Source: Metabacillus litoralis (GTDB lineage: Bacteria > Bacillota > Bacilli > Bacillales > Bacillaceae). Taken from it: a stretch of 64,000 nucleotides of DNA. Shown in pieces: positions 42,529 to 50,999 of the stretch; position 1 is the first letter of the stretch; each line of letters starts with the position of its first letter. The position numbers and the translations under genes were made by a program. The DNA lies in NCBI RefSeq assembly GCF_007994985.1, contig NZ_VOQF01000001.1, forward strand, positions 682,001 to 746,000, in the 5' to 3' direction. The notes under the pieces were generated by a model. It was given only the letters and a program-made list of their open reading frames with translations, was not told the DNA's origin and ran no database searches.

Positions 42529-43500
42529 ATGAAAACAAAAAATATTCTCTTAATCCACACAGGTGGTACAATCTCAATGCAAGAAAATGAATCAGGTGAA
42601 GTGAAACCAGGAGACAAAAACCCCCTTGTTGATCATATTAAAGAGATTCCAAATATTAACCTTATAACATCGGAGTTATTTCATTTACCGTCACCACATA
42701 TTACTCCATCAAATATGTTAGACATAAAAAACCATATAGAATCAACACTAACATCTCATCAGTTAAATGGTGTTGTTATCACACACGGAACAGATACTTT
42801 AGAGGAAACAGCCTATTTCCTGGATGTTACTTTATCACTTGATATTCCAGTTGTATTAACAGGAGCAATGAGGTCAAGTAATGAATTAGGCTCAGATGGT
42901 CTTTATAATTTACTATCAGCTATAAAAGTCGCATCATCAGAGCACGCAAAGTCTATGGGAGTTTTAGTTGTAATGAATGATGAAATTCATACAGCAAAAA
43001 ATGTAACTAAAACACATACAAGTAATGTAGCAACTTTTCAAAGTCCACAGTATGGTCCAATTGGAATTGTCAATAAAGGTGGAGTATCTTTCCATCATAA
43101 ACCTGTTTTACATCGTTCTTTAAAAGTTAAAAGCTTAAATAAAAATGTATTCCTTATAAAAGCATATGCAGGAATGGATGACCAAATTATAAATGCGTTA
43201 GATCAATTAAATTTAAATGGGCTTGTAATTGAGGCATTAGGACAAGGTAATTTACCACCTATGATGCTCCCTAGCTTACAAAAGATTATAAAAAAGGGTA
43301 TACCAATTGTCCTCGTTTCCCGCTGCTTTAATGGAATTGTTCAAGATGTTTATGGATATGAAGGTGGAGGAAGACATTTAAAAGAACTAGGGTTCATTTT
43401 TAGCAATGGCTTAAATGGTCAAAAAGCACGAATTAAATTAATGATTGCCTTAGAAACAACAAAAGATCTCAATGAAATTGAAGAAATTTTCGCTGTGTAA
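42529..43500 (+). CDS. ansA: Type I (cytosolic) L-asparaginase
   Basis: Hydrolyses asparagine to aspartate and ammonia. The 323-residue protein has no signal peptide; both active-site threonine motifs are present (IHTGGTISM and THGTDTLEETAYFLD), with the Lys region GAMRSSNELGSDG. AGGAGG precedes the ATG. It is a single plus-strand gene among minus genes, divergent from prsW; B. subtilis has its asparaginase elsewhere. Confidence 0.93.
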   Translation: MKTKNILLIHTGGTISMQENESGEVKPGDKNPLVDHIKEIPNINLITSELFHLPSPHITPSNMLDIKNHIESTLTSHQLNGVVITHGTDTLEETAYFLDVTLSLDIPVVLTGAMRSSNELGSDGLYNLLSAIKVASSEHAKSMGVLVVMNDEIHTAKNVTKTHTSNVATFQSPQYGPIGIVNKGGVSFHHKPVLHRSLKVKSLNKNVFLIKAYAGMDDQIINALDQLNLNGLVIEALGQGNLPPMMLPSLQKIIKKGIPIVLVSRCFNGIVQDVYGYEGGGRHLKELGFIFSNGLNGQKARIKLMIALETTKDLNEIEEIFAV

Positions 43501-43573
43501 AATTCAATTATTCGATCTCATAATTTTTCATAATAATAAACAAAAAATAAAAAAGAAACGTTAAAATTTTTGG

Positions 43574-43610
43574 GAGGATACCCCTTTATTAAGCTGTATC
43601 CTCTTTTTTT
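43574..43610 (+). terminator. Intrinsic terminator after ansA
   Basis: GAGGATAC/GTATCCTC stem followed by seven T, just before the convergent ypdA stop. Confidence 0.82.
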
Positions 43611-43612
43611 GT

Positions 43613-44584
43613 TTATCTATTTTTTATTATTTCATCACAAATTAACTGACCATGAAAACGGCCATTTTCAATGAATATTTCATTTGCATTGTTTCCTGCT
43701 GCAAGGACTCCTGCAATAAAGATTCCCTTAATGTTTGTTTCCATAGTGTCAGGGTTATAAATCGGTCGACCCGTTTCAGAGTCAATTTCTACTCCCATTT
43801 TCCTCAGGAAACTATGATCAGGATGATAACCTGTCATGGCAAAAACAAAATCATTTTTAATTTCTTTTATTTCATTTTTCACTTTATACCTAACTGTATC
43901 TGTATCAATTTCAAGCAAATGTGCATTAAATTCCATTGAGATTTCACCATTTCGAACAAGTGCTTCAAACTCTGGTAATATCCAAGGCTTTATACTTTGG
44001 GAATACTCTTCCCCTCTGTAAATAACTGTAACTCTTGCTCCGGAATTCACAAGTTCTAACGCTGCATCAACGCTTGAATTCTTCCCTCCAACAACTAATA
44101 CATCTTTATCAAAATACGGATGACCTTCCTTAAAGTAGTGAAAAACTTTTGGTAATTCCTCACCAGTAATATTCATGTAGTTTGGATGATCATAGTAACC
44201 TGTTGCTATAACAACATTATTCGCTTCATAAATTTGTTTATTTGAATAAATAATAAATTTCATGTCTTGTTTTTCTATTTTTTCTACTTTTTCAAAGGCA
44301 TTAACACGGATCTCTTTTCTTTTCACTACTTCACGATAATATGCCAAAGCTTGGATCCGATATGGTTTTCGATTTTCGGTGATAAAAGGTACTTCTCCGA
44401 TTTCTAATTTTTCACTTGAGCTAAAAAAAGTTTGATGTGTTGGATAATGATAAATCGCATTTACGATATTGCCCTTTTCAATTACTAGCGGCTTTTTACC
44501 TGTCTTTTCTAAAGCAATAGCTGTTGATAATCCACAAGGACCACCACCAACAATAATTGTATCCTCTTTTATCACGGTCTCCAA
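43613..44584 (-). CDS. ypdA: Bacillithiol disulfide reductase YpdA
   Basis: FAD/NADPH-dependent reductase that recycles oxidised bacillithiol. The 323-residue flavoprotein has an N-terminal FAD motif GGGPCGLSTAIALEKTG, a second Rossmann motif VVGGKNSSVDAALELVNSG for NADPH, and a C-terminal GIFIAGVLAAGNNANEIFIE. The CxxC pair of thioredoxin reductases is absent, as expected for YpdA. Next to gudB, as in B. subtilis. Confidence 0.92.
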   Translation of the reverse strand: METVIKEDTIIVGGGPCGLSTAIALEKTGKKPLVIEKGNIVNAIYHYPTHQTFFSSSEKLEIGEVPFITENRKPYRIQALAYYREVVKRKEIRVNAFEKVEKIEKQDMKFIIYSNKQIYEANNVVIATGYYDHPNYMNITGEELPKVFHYFKEGHPYFDKDVLVVGGKNSSVDAALELVNSGARVTVIYRGEEYSQSIKPWILPEFEALVRNGEISMEFNAHLLEIDTDTVRYKVKNEIKEIKNDFVFAMTGYHPDHSFLRKMGVEIDSETGRPIYNPDTMETNIKGIFIAGVLAAGNNANEIFIENGRFHGQLICDEIIKNR

Positions 44585-44754
44585 CTCCTGTTGATTTTTT
44601 AAAATAAAATGTTGTTTATCTCTTGAATTAGGTTTTGATTTTTAAAATCCTGCATATTTGATACTTCTACTCTTATAAATATTTATTTAATAGTTTAAAT
44701 TCTATTTAAGTTTAAGCCTCTAAGCTATAAATAGTACCTATTTGTTTAAGTTAA

Positions 44755-44956
44755 GGCTCTGTTAAACTTTGTTGTTGATTTCCGTTACAGGCATTCGCTT
44801 TCCCGGGAAAAAAGTACCTTTTTTCCTAGGTCCGGGAGCCTCCTCGGCGCAAGCGCCTGTGGGGTCTCCCTTTGACACGCTTCTCCCGCAGGAGTCTCAT
44901 GCCCTTCACTCCAATCAACAATGTGCTAAAAATCAACATTAACCTTTAACATAGCC
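44755..44956 (-). mobile_element. MITE, family 1, longest copy, target duplication TAAGTTAA
   Basis: 202 bp, ends GGCTCTGTTAAA and TTTAACATAGCC (11 of 12 paired), flanked by TAAGTTAA at 44747-44754 and 44957-44964. Inside are three hairpins: GGAAAAAAG/CTTTTTTCC, GGCGC/GCGCC and CTCC/GGAG. The GC-rich interior matches the 4781 copy in inverse orientation. No transposase. The GGCTCT ends and 8-bp duplication recall ISL3-type elements (inference). Confidence 0.82.
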
Positions 44957-45026
44957 TAAGTTAAAAAAGCACAACATAATTATATAAACAGGTGTTTTTA
45001 AAGTAATAAATATGTTTTATAGGCAA

Positions 45027-45063
45027 ACACAAAAATCTCCTATCACAAATGATAGGAGATTTT
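45027..45063 (-). terminator. Intrinsic terminator after gudB
   Basis: AAAATCTCCTATC/GATAGGAGATTTT, perfect stem with a 6-nt loop, U-tract on the minus strand. Confidence 0.85.
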
Positions 45064-45086
45064 CAATTAGTTTGCAAATGATAAAC

Positions 45087-46358
45087 TTAAATCCATCCTC
45101 TAAATCTAGATGCTTCAGCCATTTTACGTACTCCAACCATATAAGCAGCTAGACGCATATCCACACGTCGATTTTGACTTGTTTCATAAATATTATTAAA
45201 TGATTTAACCATTACTTTTTCAAGTTTTTCTTCCACTTCTTCTTCTGTCCAATAATAACCCTGGTTATTTTGAACCCATTCAAAATAAGATACAGTTACT
45301 CCACCTGCGCTTGCTAATACATCTGGAACTAATAAGATTCCTCTTTCAGAGAGGATTCTTGTTGCTTCAAGTGTAGTAGGACCATTGGCTGCTTCTACTA
45401 CAATACTAGCACGAATTTTATCCGCATTTTGTTCAGTAATTTGATTTTCAATTGCTGCTGGAACTAAAATATCGCAATCTAATTCAAGAAGTTCTTGATT
45501 TGTAATTGTATCTTTAAATAATTTCGTAACAGTACCAAAACTATCACGACGATCTAATAAATAATCTATATCTAATCCTTCAGGATCATAAAGACCACCG
45601 TAAGCATCTGAAATACCTACAATAATTGCTCCTGCATCATGCATAAATTTCGAAAGGAAACTTCCTGCATTACCAAATCCCTGCACAACCACTCTTGCAC
45701 CTTCAAGCTTAATTCCTTTTTTCATAGCTGCTTCACGAATACAGATGGTTACACCTTTTGCTGTTGCAGATTCTCGTCCATGTGAACCACCTAAAACTAA
45801 TGGCTTACCTGTAATAAAGCCCGGAGAATTAAATTCATCAATACGACTGTATTCATCCATCATCCAAGCCATTATTTGAGAATTTGTAAAAACATCAGGT
45901 GCTGGAATGTCTTTTGTCGGCCCAACAATCTGACTGATCGCTCTAACATATCCTCGGCTGAGGCGCTCTAGTTCTCTAAAAGACATATCTCTTGGATCAC
46001 AAACAATGCCACCTTTACCCCCACCATACGGTAAATCAACGATTCCACATTTTAAACTCATCCAAATCGAAAGTGCTTTCACTTCTTTTTCAGTAACATT
46101 AGGATGAAATCTAATTCCACCTTTAGTTGGACCTACTGCGTCATTATGTTGAGCGCGGTAACCAGTAAATATCTTTACTGATCCATCGTCCATCCTAACA
46201 GGAATTTTTACAGTCATCAATCTAATTGGTTCTTTCAATAATTCATATACTTCTTCAGGATACCCTAGCTTATCAAGGGCATTATGTATCACCGTTTGTG
46301 TTGATTTTAACACATCTAATTTATCATTTTGTGCATCGGTGTTTTTCTCGGCTACCAT
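45087..46358 (-). CDS. gudB: NAD-specific glutamate dehydrogenase
   Basis: Catabolic oxidative deamination of glutamate. The 423-residue enzyme has the substrate-binding PTKGGIRFHP and the catalytic Lys in LPYGGGKGGI, with the NAD fold VVVQGFGNAGSF. The 9-bp duplication (three extra residues) that inactivates GudB of B. subtilis 168 is not present in the corresponding VTEKEVKALSIWM region, so the enzyme should be active. Confidence 0.95.
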   Translation of the reverse strand: MVAEKNTDAQNDKLDVLKSTQTVIHNALDKLGYPEEVYELLKEPIRLMTVKIPVRMDDGSVKIFTGYRAQHNDAVGPTKGGIRFHPNVTEKEVKALSIWMSLKCGIVDLPYGGGKGGIVCDPRDMSFRELERLSRGYVRAISQIVGPTKDIPAPDVFTNSQIMAWMMDEYSRIDEFNSPGFITGKPLVLGGSHGRESATAKGVTICIREAAMKKGIKLEGARVVVQGFGNAGSFLSKFMHDAGAIIVGISDAYGGLYDPEGLDIDYLLDRRDSFGTVTKLFKDTITNQELLELDCDILVPAAIENQITEQNADKIRASIVVEAANGPTTLEATRILSERGILLVPDVLASAGGVTVSYFEWVQNNQGYYWTEEEVEEKLEKVMVKSFNNIYETSQNRRVDMRLAAYMVGVRKMAEASRFRGWI

Positions 46359-46417
46359 TAAAAGTTAACCTCCTAAATCTAATCAGTGAATGAAAGAATG
46401 TCCACCTTTCAGACATT

Positions 46418-46445
46418 AGTATACACTTTCATATGAGTTATGCAA
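46418..46445 (-). promoter_or_regulatory. gudB promoter
   Basis: TTGCAT (46445-46440), 16 bp, TATACT (46423-46418), about 60 bp before the ATG. Confidence 0.6.
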
Positions 46446-46684
46446 AGAAGAAAAAGCATCTTTTTAAAGTTTTTTACAACGCATACGCGATCATTTATTT
46501 CTTATCACTTTTCTATAACACTAGAATAATACCTTTTCAATATTACTAAGACATACTTTTTAAAAATCCTTATAAAACCAATAAGATGGTCAGTATACCT
46601 ACATTCTAATATTCCTCTTACATTATTGAGGATGGCTGTGAAGAAGATATCTTCACAGAAGGTTCAGGTTGTAAATTTCTATGT

Positions 46685-46713
46685 AAGAAAAGCAACCGAT
46701 TACTTCGATTGCT
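46685..46713 (-). terminator. Possible terminator after mecB
   Basis: AGCAATCG/CGGTTGCT stem (one G-U pair) followed by TTTCTTA on the minus strand. It lies within the 420-bp gudB-mecB gap, which also holds an open frame of 55 codons (46618-46785) and a CTGTGAAG/CTTCACAG dyad (46629-46651). Confidence 0.45.
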
Positions 46714-46778
46714 TCGTATAATAGTATCTCGTATCAATCGTGAAAATATGAATATAAGTGATAAAAGCAAAAAGAAGT

Positions 46779-47363
46779 TTACCAAAAATGATGATGAATT
46801 TCTTCAATTGCTTTCTGTTCAATAATCACTTTTCCATATTCTTTTAATCTATGGACTGTTAGTGTTGATGGATTGCCATACTCAGCTAAAATTGCTACTA
46901 AATCATCAATATCGAATGGTTGGTCATCGGTTAAAAGTAAATAATACTTTTCTGAATAGAAAATGATCATTCCATCTTGGACTTTTTTTGTGAAAAGATA
47001 GTTTGACACCTGAATGATATCTTCAAACGAACTAAATTCATATATAACATCAAAGTTCTCATCTAGTTTCACTTGCATTTCAATATATTCGTCAGAAAAA
47101 TCATCATCCAATTCAGTTGCTTCTTCACTATGAGAAACAATAATAACCATCCCTTGAGCATGAAGTGAATATACTTCAACAGCTATTGGTCCATGCGCCT
47201 CAAAGCCCAATTCAACACTTGCTTCATCCATCATATCTCTAAATAGTTGTTGAACCTTTAATGAATCTTTCCAGAGATCTTCTTTTGTTAATCCTCTATC
47301 TCTTAAATCATCTGTGGTTAAGAATATTTTAATTTTATCATAGTTCAGTCGCTCTAGCCGCAT
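46779..47363 (-). CDS. mecB: Adaptor protein MecB (MecA paralogue YpbH)
   Basis: Adaptor that delivers proteins to the ClpC ATPase for folding or ClpCP degradation. The 194 residues equal YpbH length and share MRLERLNYDKIKIFLT, WKDSLKVQQLFRDMM, and LAEYGNPSTLTVHRLKEYG. There is the usual acidic linker in mid-protein. Its place before the ypb cluster fits mecB and not mecA. Confidence 0.92.
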   Translation of the reverse strand: MRLERLNYDKIKIFLTTDDLRDRGLTKEDLWKDSLKVQQLFRDMMDEASVELGFEAHGPIAVEVYSLHAQGMVIIVSHSEEATELDDDFSDEYIEMQVKLDENFDVIYEFSSFEDIIQVSNYLFTKKVQDGMIIFYSEKYYLLLTDDQPFDIDDLVAILAEYGNPSTLTVHRLKEYGKVIIEQKAIEEIHHHFW

Positions 47364-47486
47364 CCCATACCCTCCTGCCGTGAGACCGCTCTATATATAA
47401 TCATAGTATGATTTTTATACGAGATGGTTCTAATATTTTTTACAGTTTACACTTTAGGACAAATTTAGACAAGTTAAAAGCATTAA

Positions 47487-48410
47487 TTATTCCATTCCTA
47501 TTTTTCCCTTAAGCCAATTTCCCCATTGCTCTTTATTACCACCTAGAATATGTGCTTGGTATGGAAAAAGGGTTTCTTCAGATATCTTAGAAAAACCTTT
47601 ACCACCAAGACCTATTTTCAGTCGCTCGTATTTAGATGAGAGATGATCAACAAGTTCAAATGTTTTCTTTACATTCTTCACTAACGTACATGATAAAAAG
47701 AGAAATTCTGGTTTTACTTCTTCAATAACAATATCGATATCGCCCTCTGCAATACTTGCACCTAAATAAATGACTTCAAACCCTTTACGTCTTAAGAATA
47801 GAGTAAATATTAATAAACCTAGCTCATGAGTTTCATCTGGTCCACAAACTGCAATAACCTTTGGCAATAACCCATCTACTGGTAATGTATGCAAAATCAT
47901 CCCAATGCGCGAGCGTAAAAAAGAAGAAGCAAAATGTTCATGCGCAGAAGTGATTTTTCCAATTTCCCACATATCACCGATCTTAACCAGTAACGTCCCG
48001 AGGATCTCGATGACTACTTTATCAACAGAATAAAGGCTAAAAGCTCTATTTAATAATTCATGTGCTGAATTCTCATCAAAGGTTAGAAGTGATTGTAATA
48101 GCTCGTCCATTAAATCTAGTGAATGATCTTGTTCGGCAGACTTTATTTTCAAATCGGTTTGCTCATTTAGCGACAACGGGTTTGTTTCAAGTAAATTAAC
48201 AGCTTGACTGATTGTAAATCCTTTATTAACTTTATGAATAAGCCACTTTAAAATTTTTATGTGATTTTCTGAATACAATCTGTGTCCTGATTCATTTCGT
48301 ACCGGTGCGATCATATTATATCTACGTTCCCAAGCTCTTAAGGTCCCAGCTTGAATTCCTAGCATCTTGGAAACTGCTTTTATATTATATTTGCCTTCTT
48401 GAATCGACAT
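47487..48410 (-). CDS. MerR-family regulator with cobalamin-binding domain (CarH/LitR-like)
   Basis: Predicted light- or B12-responsive transcription repressor. The 307-residue protein has a MerR winged-helix domain (about 8-75, GTLRAWERRYNMIAPVRNESGHRLYS), a four-helix bundle (about 95-175) with W148-X9-E158-H159, and a Rossmann B12-binding domain with E193-X-H195-X2-G198. In Thermus CarH the Trp/Glu/His set caps adenosylcobalamin and the later His replaces the cobalt ligand, so the required residues are seen here. A related LitR is known in B. megaterium. B. subtilis has no such gene between mecB and ypbG. Targets other than its own promoter are unknown. Confidence 0.85.
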   Translation of the reverse strand: MSIQEGKYNIKAVSKMLGIQAGTLRAWERRYNMIAPVRNESGHRLYSENHIKILKWLIHKVNKGFTISQAVNLLETNPLSLNEQTDLKIKSAEQDHSLDLMDELLQSLLTFDENSAHELLNRAFSLYSVDKVVIEILGTLLVKIGDMWEIGKITSAHEHFASSFLRSRIGMILHTLPVDGLLPKVIAVCGPDETHELGLLIFTLFLRRKGFEVIYLGASIAEGDIDIVIEEVKPEFLFLSCTLVKNVKKTFELVDHLSSKYERLKIGLGGKGFSKISEETLFPYQAHILGGNKEQWGNWLKGKIGME

Positions 48411-48444
48411 TAAAAATCCCCCATTAGAAAAACTCTGTATGAAA

Positions 48445-48488
48445 ATTATATCTAATTGTTATCCTTGTGTAAACTTTGTATAACAATT
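48445..48488 (-). promoter_or_regulatory. Promoter and probable operator of the CarH-like gene
   Basis: TTTACA (48473-48468), 17 bp, TATAAT (48450-48445), a strong promoter. A perfect 9-bp inverted repeat AATTGTTAT/ATAACAATT (48454-48462, 48480-48488; 17-bp gap) brackets the -35 and spacer, suggesting binding by its own product. Confidence 0.6.
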
Positions 48489-48493
48489 GAATA

Positions 48494-48516
48494 ACCATGC
48501 TTAACAAAAGCATGGC
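48494..48516 (-). terminator. Weak terminator after ypbG
   Basis: CCATGCTT/AAGCATGG stem followed by TTATTC on the minus strand, 20 bp past the ypbG stop. Confidence 0.5.
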
Positions 48517-48536
48517 TTAACTTAATAATAATTCTC

Positions 48537-49307
48537 CTATTTAGTCCCTTTTATTTTAATATAGTGTGCCTCAGCTGGTGCACCTAATCGTAACGGGATT
48601 AAGGTTGTTCCATATCCATTACTTATTAACATTGTTGCCTTTTCTAAGTAGTGTAAACGACCTTTTTTATACATACCCAGACCAAAAATCCGAATTTGTC
48701 CACCATGTGTATGACCACTTAAGATAAGTGATATTTGATCTTCACTTGAAATTTTATCGTATATATCTGGGTTATGACTCACTAAAATTTTAAATCCTTC
48801 AGAACTAGCACCTAATGCATGCTCCAACCTATCTCGTTTTTCACTTAAATCCTCGACTCCAAGTAATATTATATGATCTCCTTTATGAGAGGTGAATGTT
48901 ATAGCAGTGTTATTGAGAAGGATAACTCCACTTTCATTCAGCACATCCTCAAGGTTTTCTTTTCCTACTTCATAATCGTTGTTACCAAATACAAAATAAA
49001 TGGGTGCAATATCACTCAATGCTTTAATATTTTGTCTAACTCTTGTTAAAGGAACTCCAGATTCTACTAAATCTCCGCCAATAATTATTACATCAACTTT
49101 ATTAGGTATTTTTGCGATTAATTTATTTGATAAAACTCTTCTATGAATATCAGAAATAAAAAAAACATGCAAGTCATCAAAACTGTCTGGATATGATTCA
49201 AACTCAACTACATTTGTTGTTAAATTATTTTCGTTACCCTTTATAAACATGAACAAAATAACAAGTCCAGTTATTAATATAAAAATAAGAACACTCAATA
49301 TGATCAA
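48537..49307 (-). CDS. ypbG: Membrane-anchored metallophosphoesterase YpbG
   Basis: Calcineurin-like phosphoesterase of 256 residues with an N-terminal membrane helix (MIILSVLIFILITGLVILFMF). All metal motifs are seen: FFISDIHRR, GGDLVE, FGNNDYE (variant of GNHD), SHNPD and GHTHGGQ. Substrate unknown. The start is TTG at 49307 after GGGGTGA. Confidence 0.88.
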   Translation of the reverse strand: MIILSVLIFILITGLVILFMFIKGNENNLTTNVVEFESYPDSFDDLHVFFISDIHRRVLSNKLIAKIPNKVDVIIIGGDLVESGVPLTRVRQNIKALSDIAPIYFVFGNNDYEVGKENLEDVLNESGVILLNNTAITFTSHKGDHIILLGVEDLSEKRDRLEHALGASSEGFKILVSHNPDIYDKISSEDQISLILSGHTHGGQIRIFGLGMYKKGRLHYLEKATMLISNGYGTTLIPLRLGAPAEAHYIKIKGTK

Positions 49308-49379
49308 AAAATCACCCCAAATTAGAAATCAGTAACACACTAGTCAGCTAAAGGTAAAAAACTTATGTTATTATATAAC

Positions 49380-49436
49380 AAAAAAGCCAATCATTTCTAT
49401 TAAGTAAGATGAAATGTTGGCCTTTTTTTCATATAT
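49380..49436 (-). terminator. Terminator downstream of ypbF
   Basis: AAAAAGCCAA-CATTTC faces GAAATG-TTGGCCTTTTT with one bulge; T/A runs on both sides. It is separated from ypbF by small elements. Confidence 0.6.
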
Positions 49437-49505
49437 ATGCGATAACAAACTGGTTGAAATAAATAATGACGTCTAATAGTAACAATCTTTCAAAAAAAGT
49501 GCCTT
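49437..49505. mobile_element. Truncated family-3 element (right end only)
   Basis: AGTAACAATCTTTCAAAAAAAGTGCC (split here by family alignment) matches the right end of the 62306 element in most positions. No left end is visible. Confidence 0.4.
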
Positions 49506-49648
49506 AATAAAAGCTCTTTTCTAAAAAATGTTGCAAATTGTAGTTATAAGGTGCGATTCGTAGGAAAAAATATCCCATTAGACTTTAAACTGAGTTGTTT
49601 CCATCATGATTCTAAAAACAACAAAGTTTAAGAAAACAGCCTTTATTT
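49506..49648. mobile_element. Family-3 element abutting the truncated copy
   Basis: It begins about AGCTCTTTTCTAAAAAATG and ends AAGTTTAAGAAAACAGCC, whose inverse GGCTGTTTTCTTAAACTTTG matches the left end. TTAATAAA lies between it and the neighbour. No exact target duplication. Confidence 0.5.
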
Positions 49649-49686
49649 AAAGGAATTTCGTTTCTTAAACTATTCATTAAAAAAAT

Positions 49687-50154
49687 TTATTTACTTTCAT
49701 GAAATAAGTTAATATCATATTCTTGCTTCATCATTGTAAAAACTTCATGTCGATTTTGCCATGGAGTTGGCTGTGGCCATAATTCTGCACTTTTTCTAAT
49801 TACTTCACATCTCAGATTATGGTATTCCTTCTCAGCTTTATCTTCCTTCTTTTTGTAAAATTGGGCAGTTGCATACCCACTAACAATCAGTAATACAACA
49901 AAAACATGAAATTCTTCATCAAAAATCGAACGAAGAACAACTTCAATTTGTCCTCCCGCTGGCTTTATTAGAAAAGCATATAAATAAACGACAAACCCCA
50001 TCAGTAAGAGGAAAGTGATAAATTGAGCTTTAAAGCATTTCTTTTTATAAGCATCAAATTTCCTTTTTCGGTCTACTAAATTTTCCAACATTTTTTTCGT
50101 AGGAGCATCAGTATGATCCTTTAATAACTGAATTCTTGTTTCAATCTTAATCAC
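49687..50154 (-). CDS. ypbF: Membrane protein YpbF (DUF2663)
   Basis: 155 residues with two membrane helices (AQFITFLLLMGFVVYLYAF and FHVFVVLLIVSGYATAQFY) between basic cytosolic ends. Matches YpbF by size, topology and place. Function unknown. Confidence 0.8.
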   Translation of the reverse strand: MIKIETRIQLLKDHTDAPTKKMLENLVDRKRKFDAYKKKCFKAQFITFLLLMGFVVYLYAFLIKPAGGQIEVVLRSIFDEEFHVFVVLLIVSGYATAQFYKKKEDKAEKEYHNLRCEVIRKSAELWPQPTPWQNRHEVFTMMKQEYDINLFHESK

Positions 50155-50241
50155 TTCCCTTCATACCACTTTCAATAATACTTGTTACATTGTATGAAGT
50201 TGTCCTATTAGATATGATGTTCTTTTTCTTTTAGAACAAAT

Positions 50242-50283
50242 AAAAAAACTCCCACTGTTTGAAGTTTTATACACAGTGGAAGT
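50242..50283 (-). terminator. Intrinsic terminator after ypbE
   Basis: CCCACTGT/ACAGTGG core stem extended by ACT/AGT, then TTTTTTTA on the minus strand. Confidence 0.72.
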
Positions 50284-50294
50284 TATGACGCTCA

Positions 50295-50999
50295 TTATTT
50301 TAATGGTATCTTAAGAATTTGTCCTTCGTAAATATCGTTTCCATTTAGATCATTATACTGACGAATAATGTCCTCGCCAGTACGACTATTATAGTATTTT
50401 ATAGCAATTTTAAAAAGTGTTTCACCAGCACCTACTTTGTGCGTGATTATATCTCGATATTCTTGCTCATTTGAATTTGTTGATGCAGATTCAGTGTCAG
50501 TTTTCGTTGTATTAGGTATCTCACTATCCTCAGGCTGCTTTTCAACTTGTTCTTGTTCTTCCTCTATCTTTTCTATTTCTTCAGTAGCTACTTGATCTTC
50601 TGTTTGAGAATCAGCTTCTATAGTTTCATCAGGTTCATTTGAAACAGTTTCTTCTGCCTCGATAGCTGTTTCATCGGTTAATGTTGAATCATTATTATCA
50701 TTTTTTTTCGGGATATAGATCGTATCGTTGCCAACTGTTTCTTCATTATCTTTAGAAGTTCTGCTATCATCATTATAATAGAGATAAAATGAAAAAATCA
50801 AAACAGGAACTAAGCAAAAAAACAAAGCTAGTAAACTAATAATCGGGTATTTCAATTTTAGTTTTGATTTTTTCTCTTTGTTTTTGTGAACTTCACCACG
50901 TGGTGGATAATCACCATGTTGCTCTTTATAATCATCAATCATCTTTGTACGTAAATTTTCCGCTTGATCGGTTCGTTGCTTTCCGGTCTCACTCATCAT
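50295..50999 (-). CDS. ypbE: LysM-domain membrane protein YpbE
   Basis: 234 residues: basic cytosolic N-terminus, one membrane helix (YPIISLLALFFCLVPVLIFSFYLYY) near residue 65, a long Glu/Thr/Ser-rich spacer, and a C-terminal LysM domain (VGAGETLFKIAIKYYN, YEGQILKIPLK) for peptidoglycan binding. It overlaps ypbD by 11 bp. Confidence 0.88.
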   Translation of the reverse strand: MMSETGKQRTDQAENLRTKMIDDYKEQHGDYPPRGEVHKNKEKKSKLKLKYPIISLLALFFCLVPVLIFSFYLYYNDDSRTSKDNEETVGNDTIYIPKKNDNNDSTLTDETAIEAEETVSNEPDETIEADSQTEDQVATEEIEKIEEEQEQVEKQPEDSEIPNTTKTDTESASTNSNEQEYRDIITHKVGAGETLFKIAIKYYNSRTGEDIIRQYNDLNGNDIYEGQILKIPLK

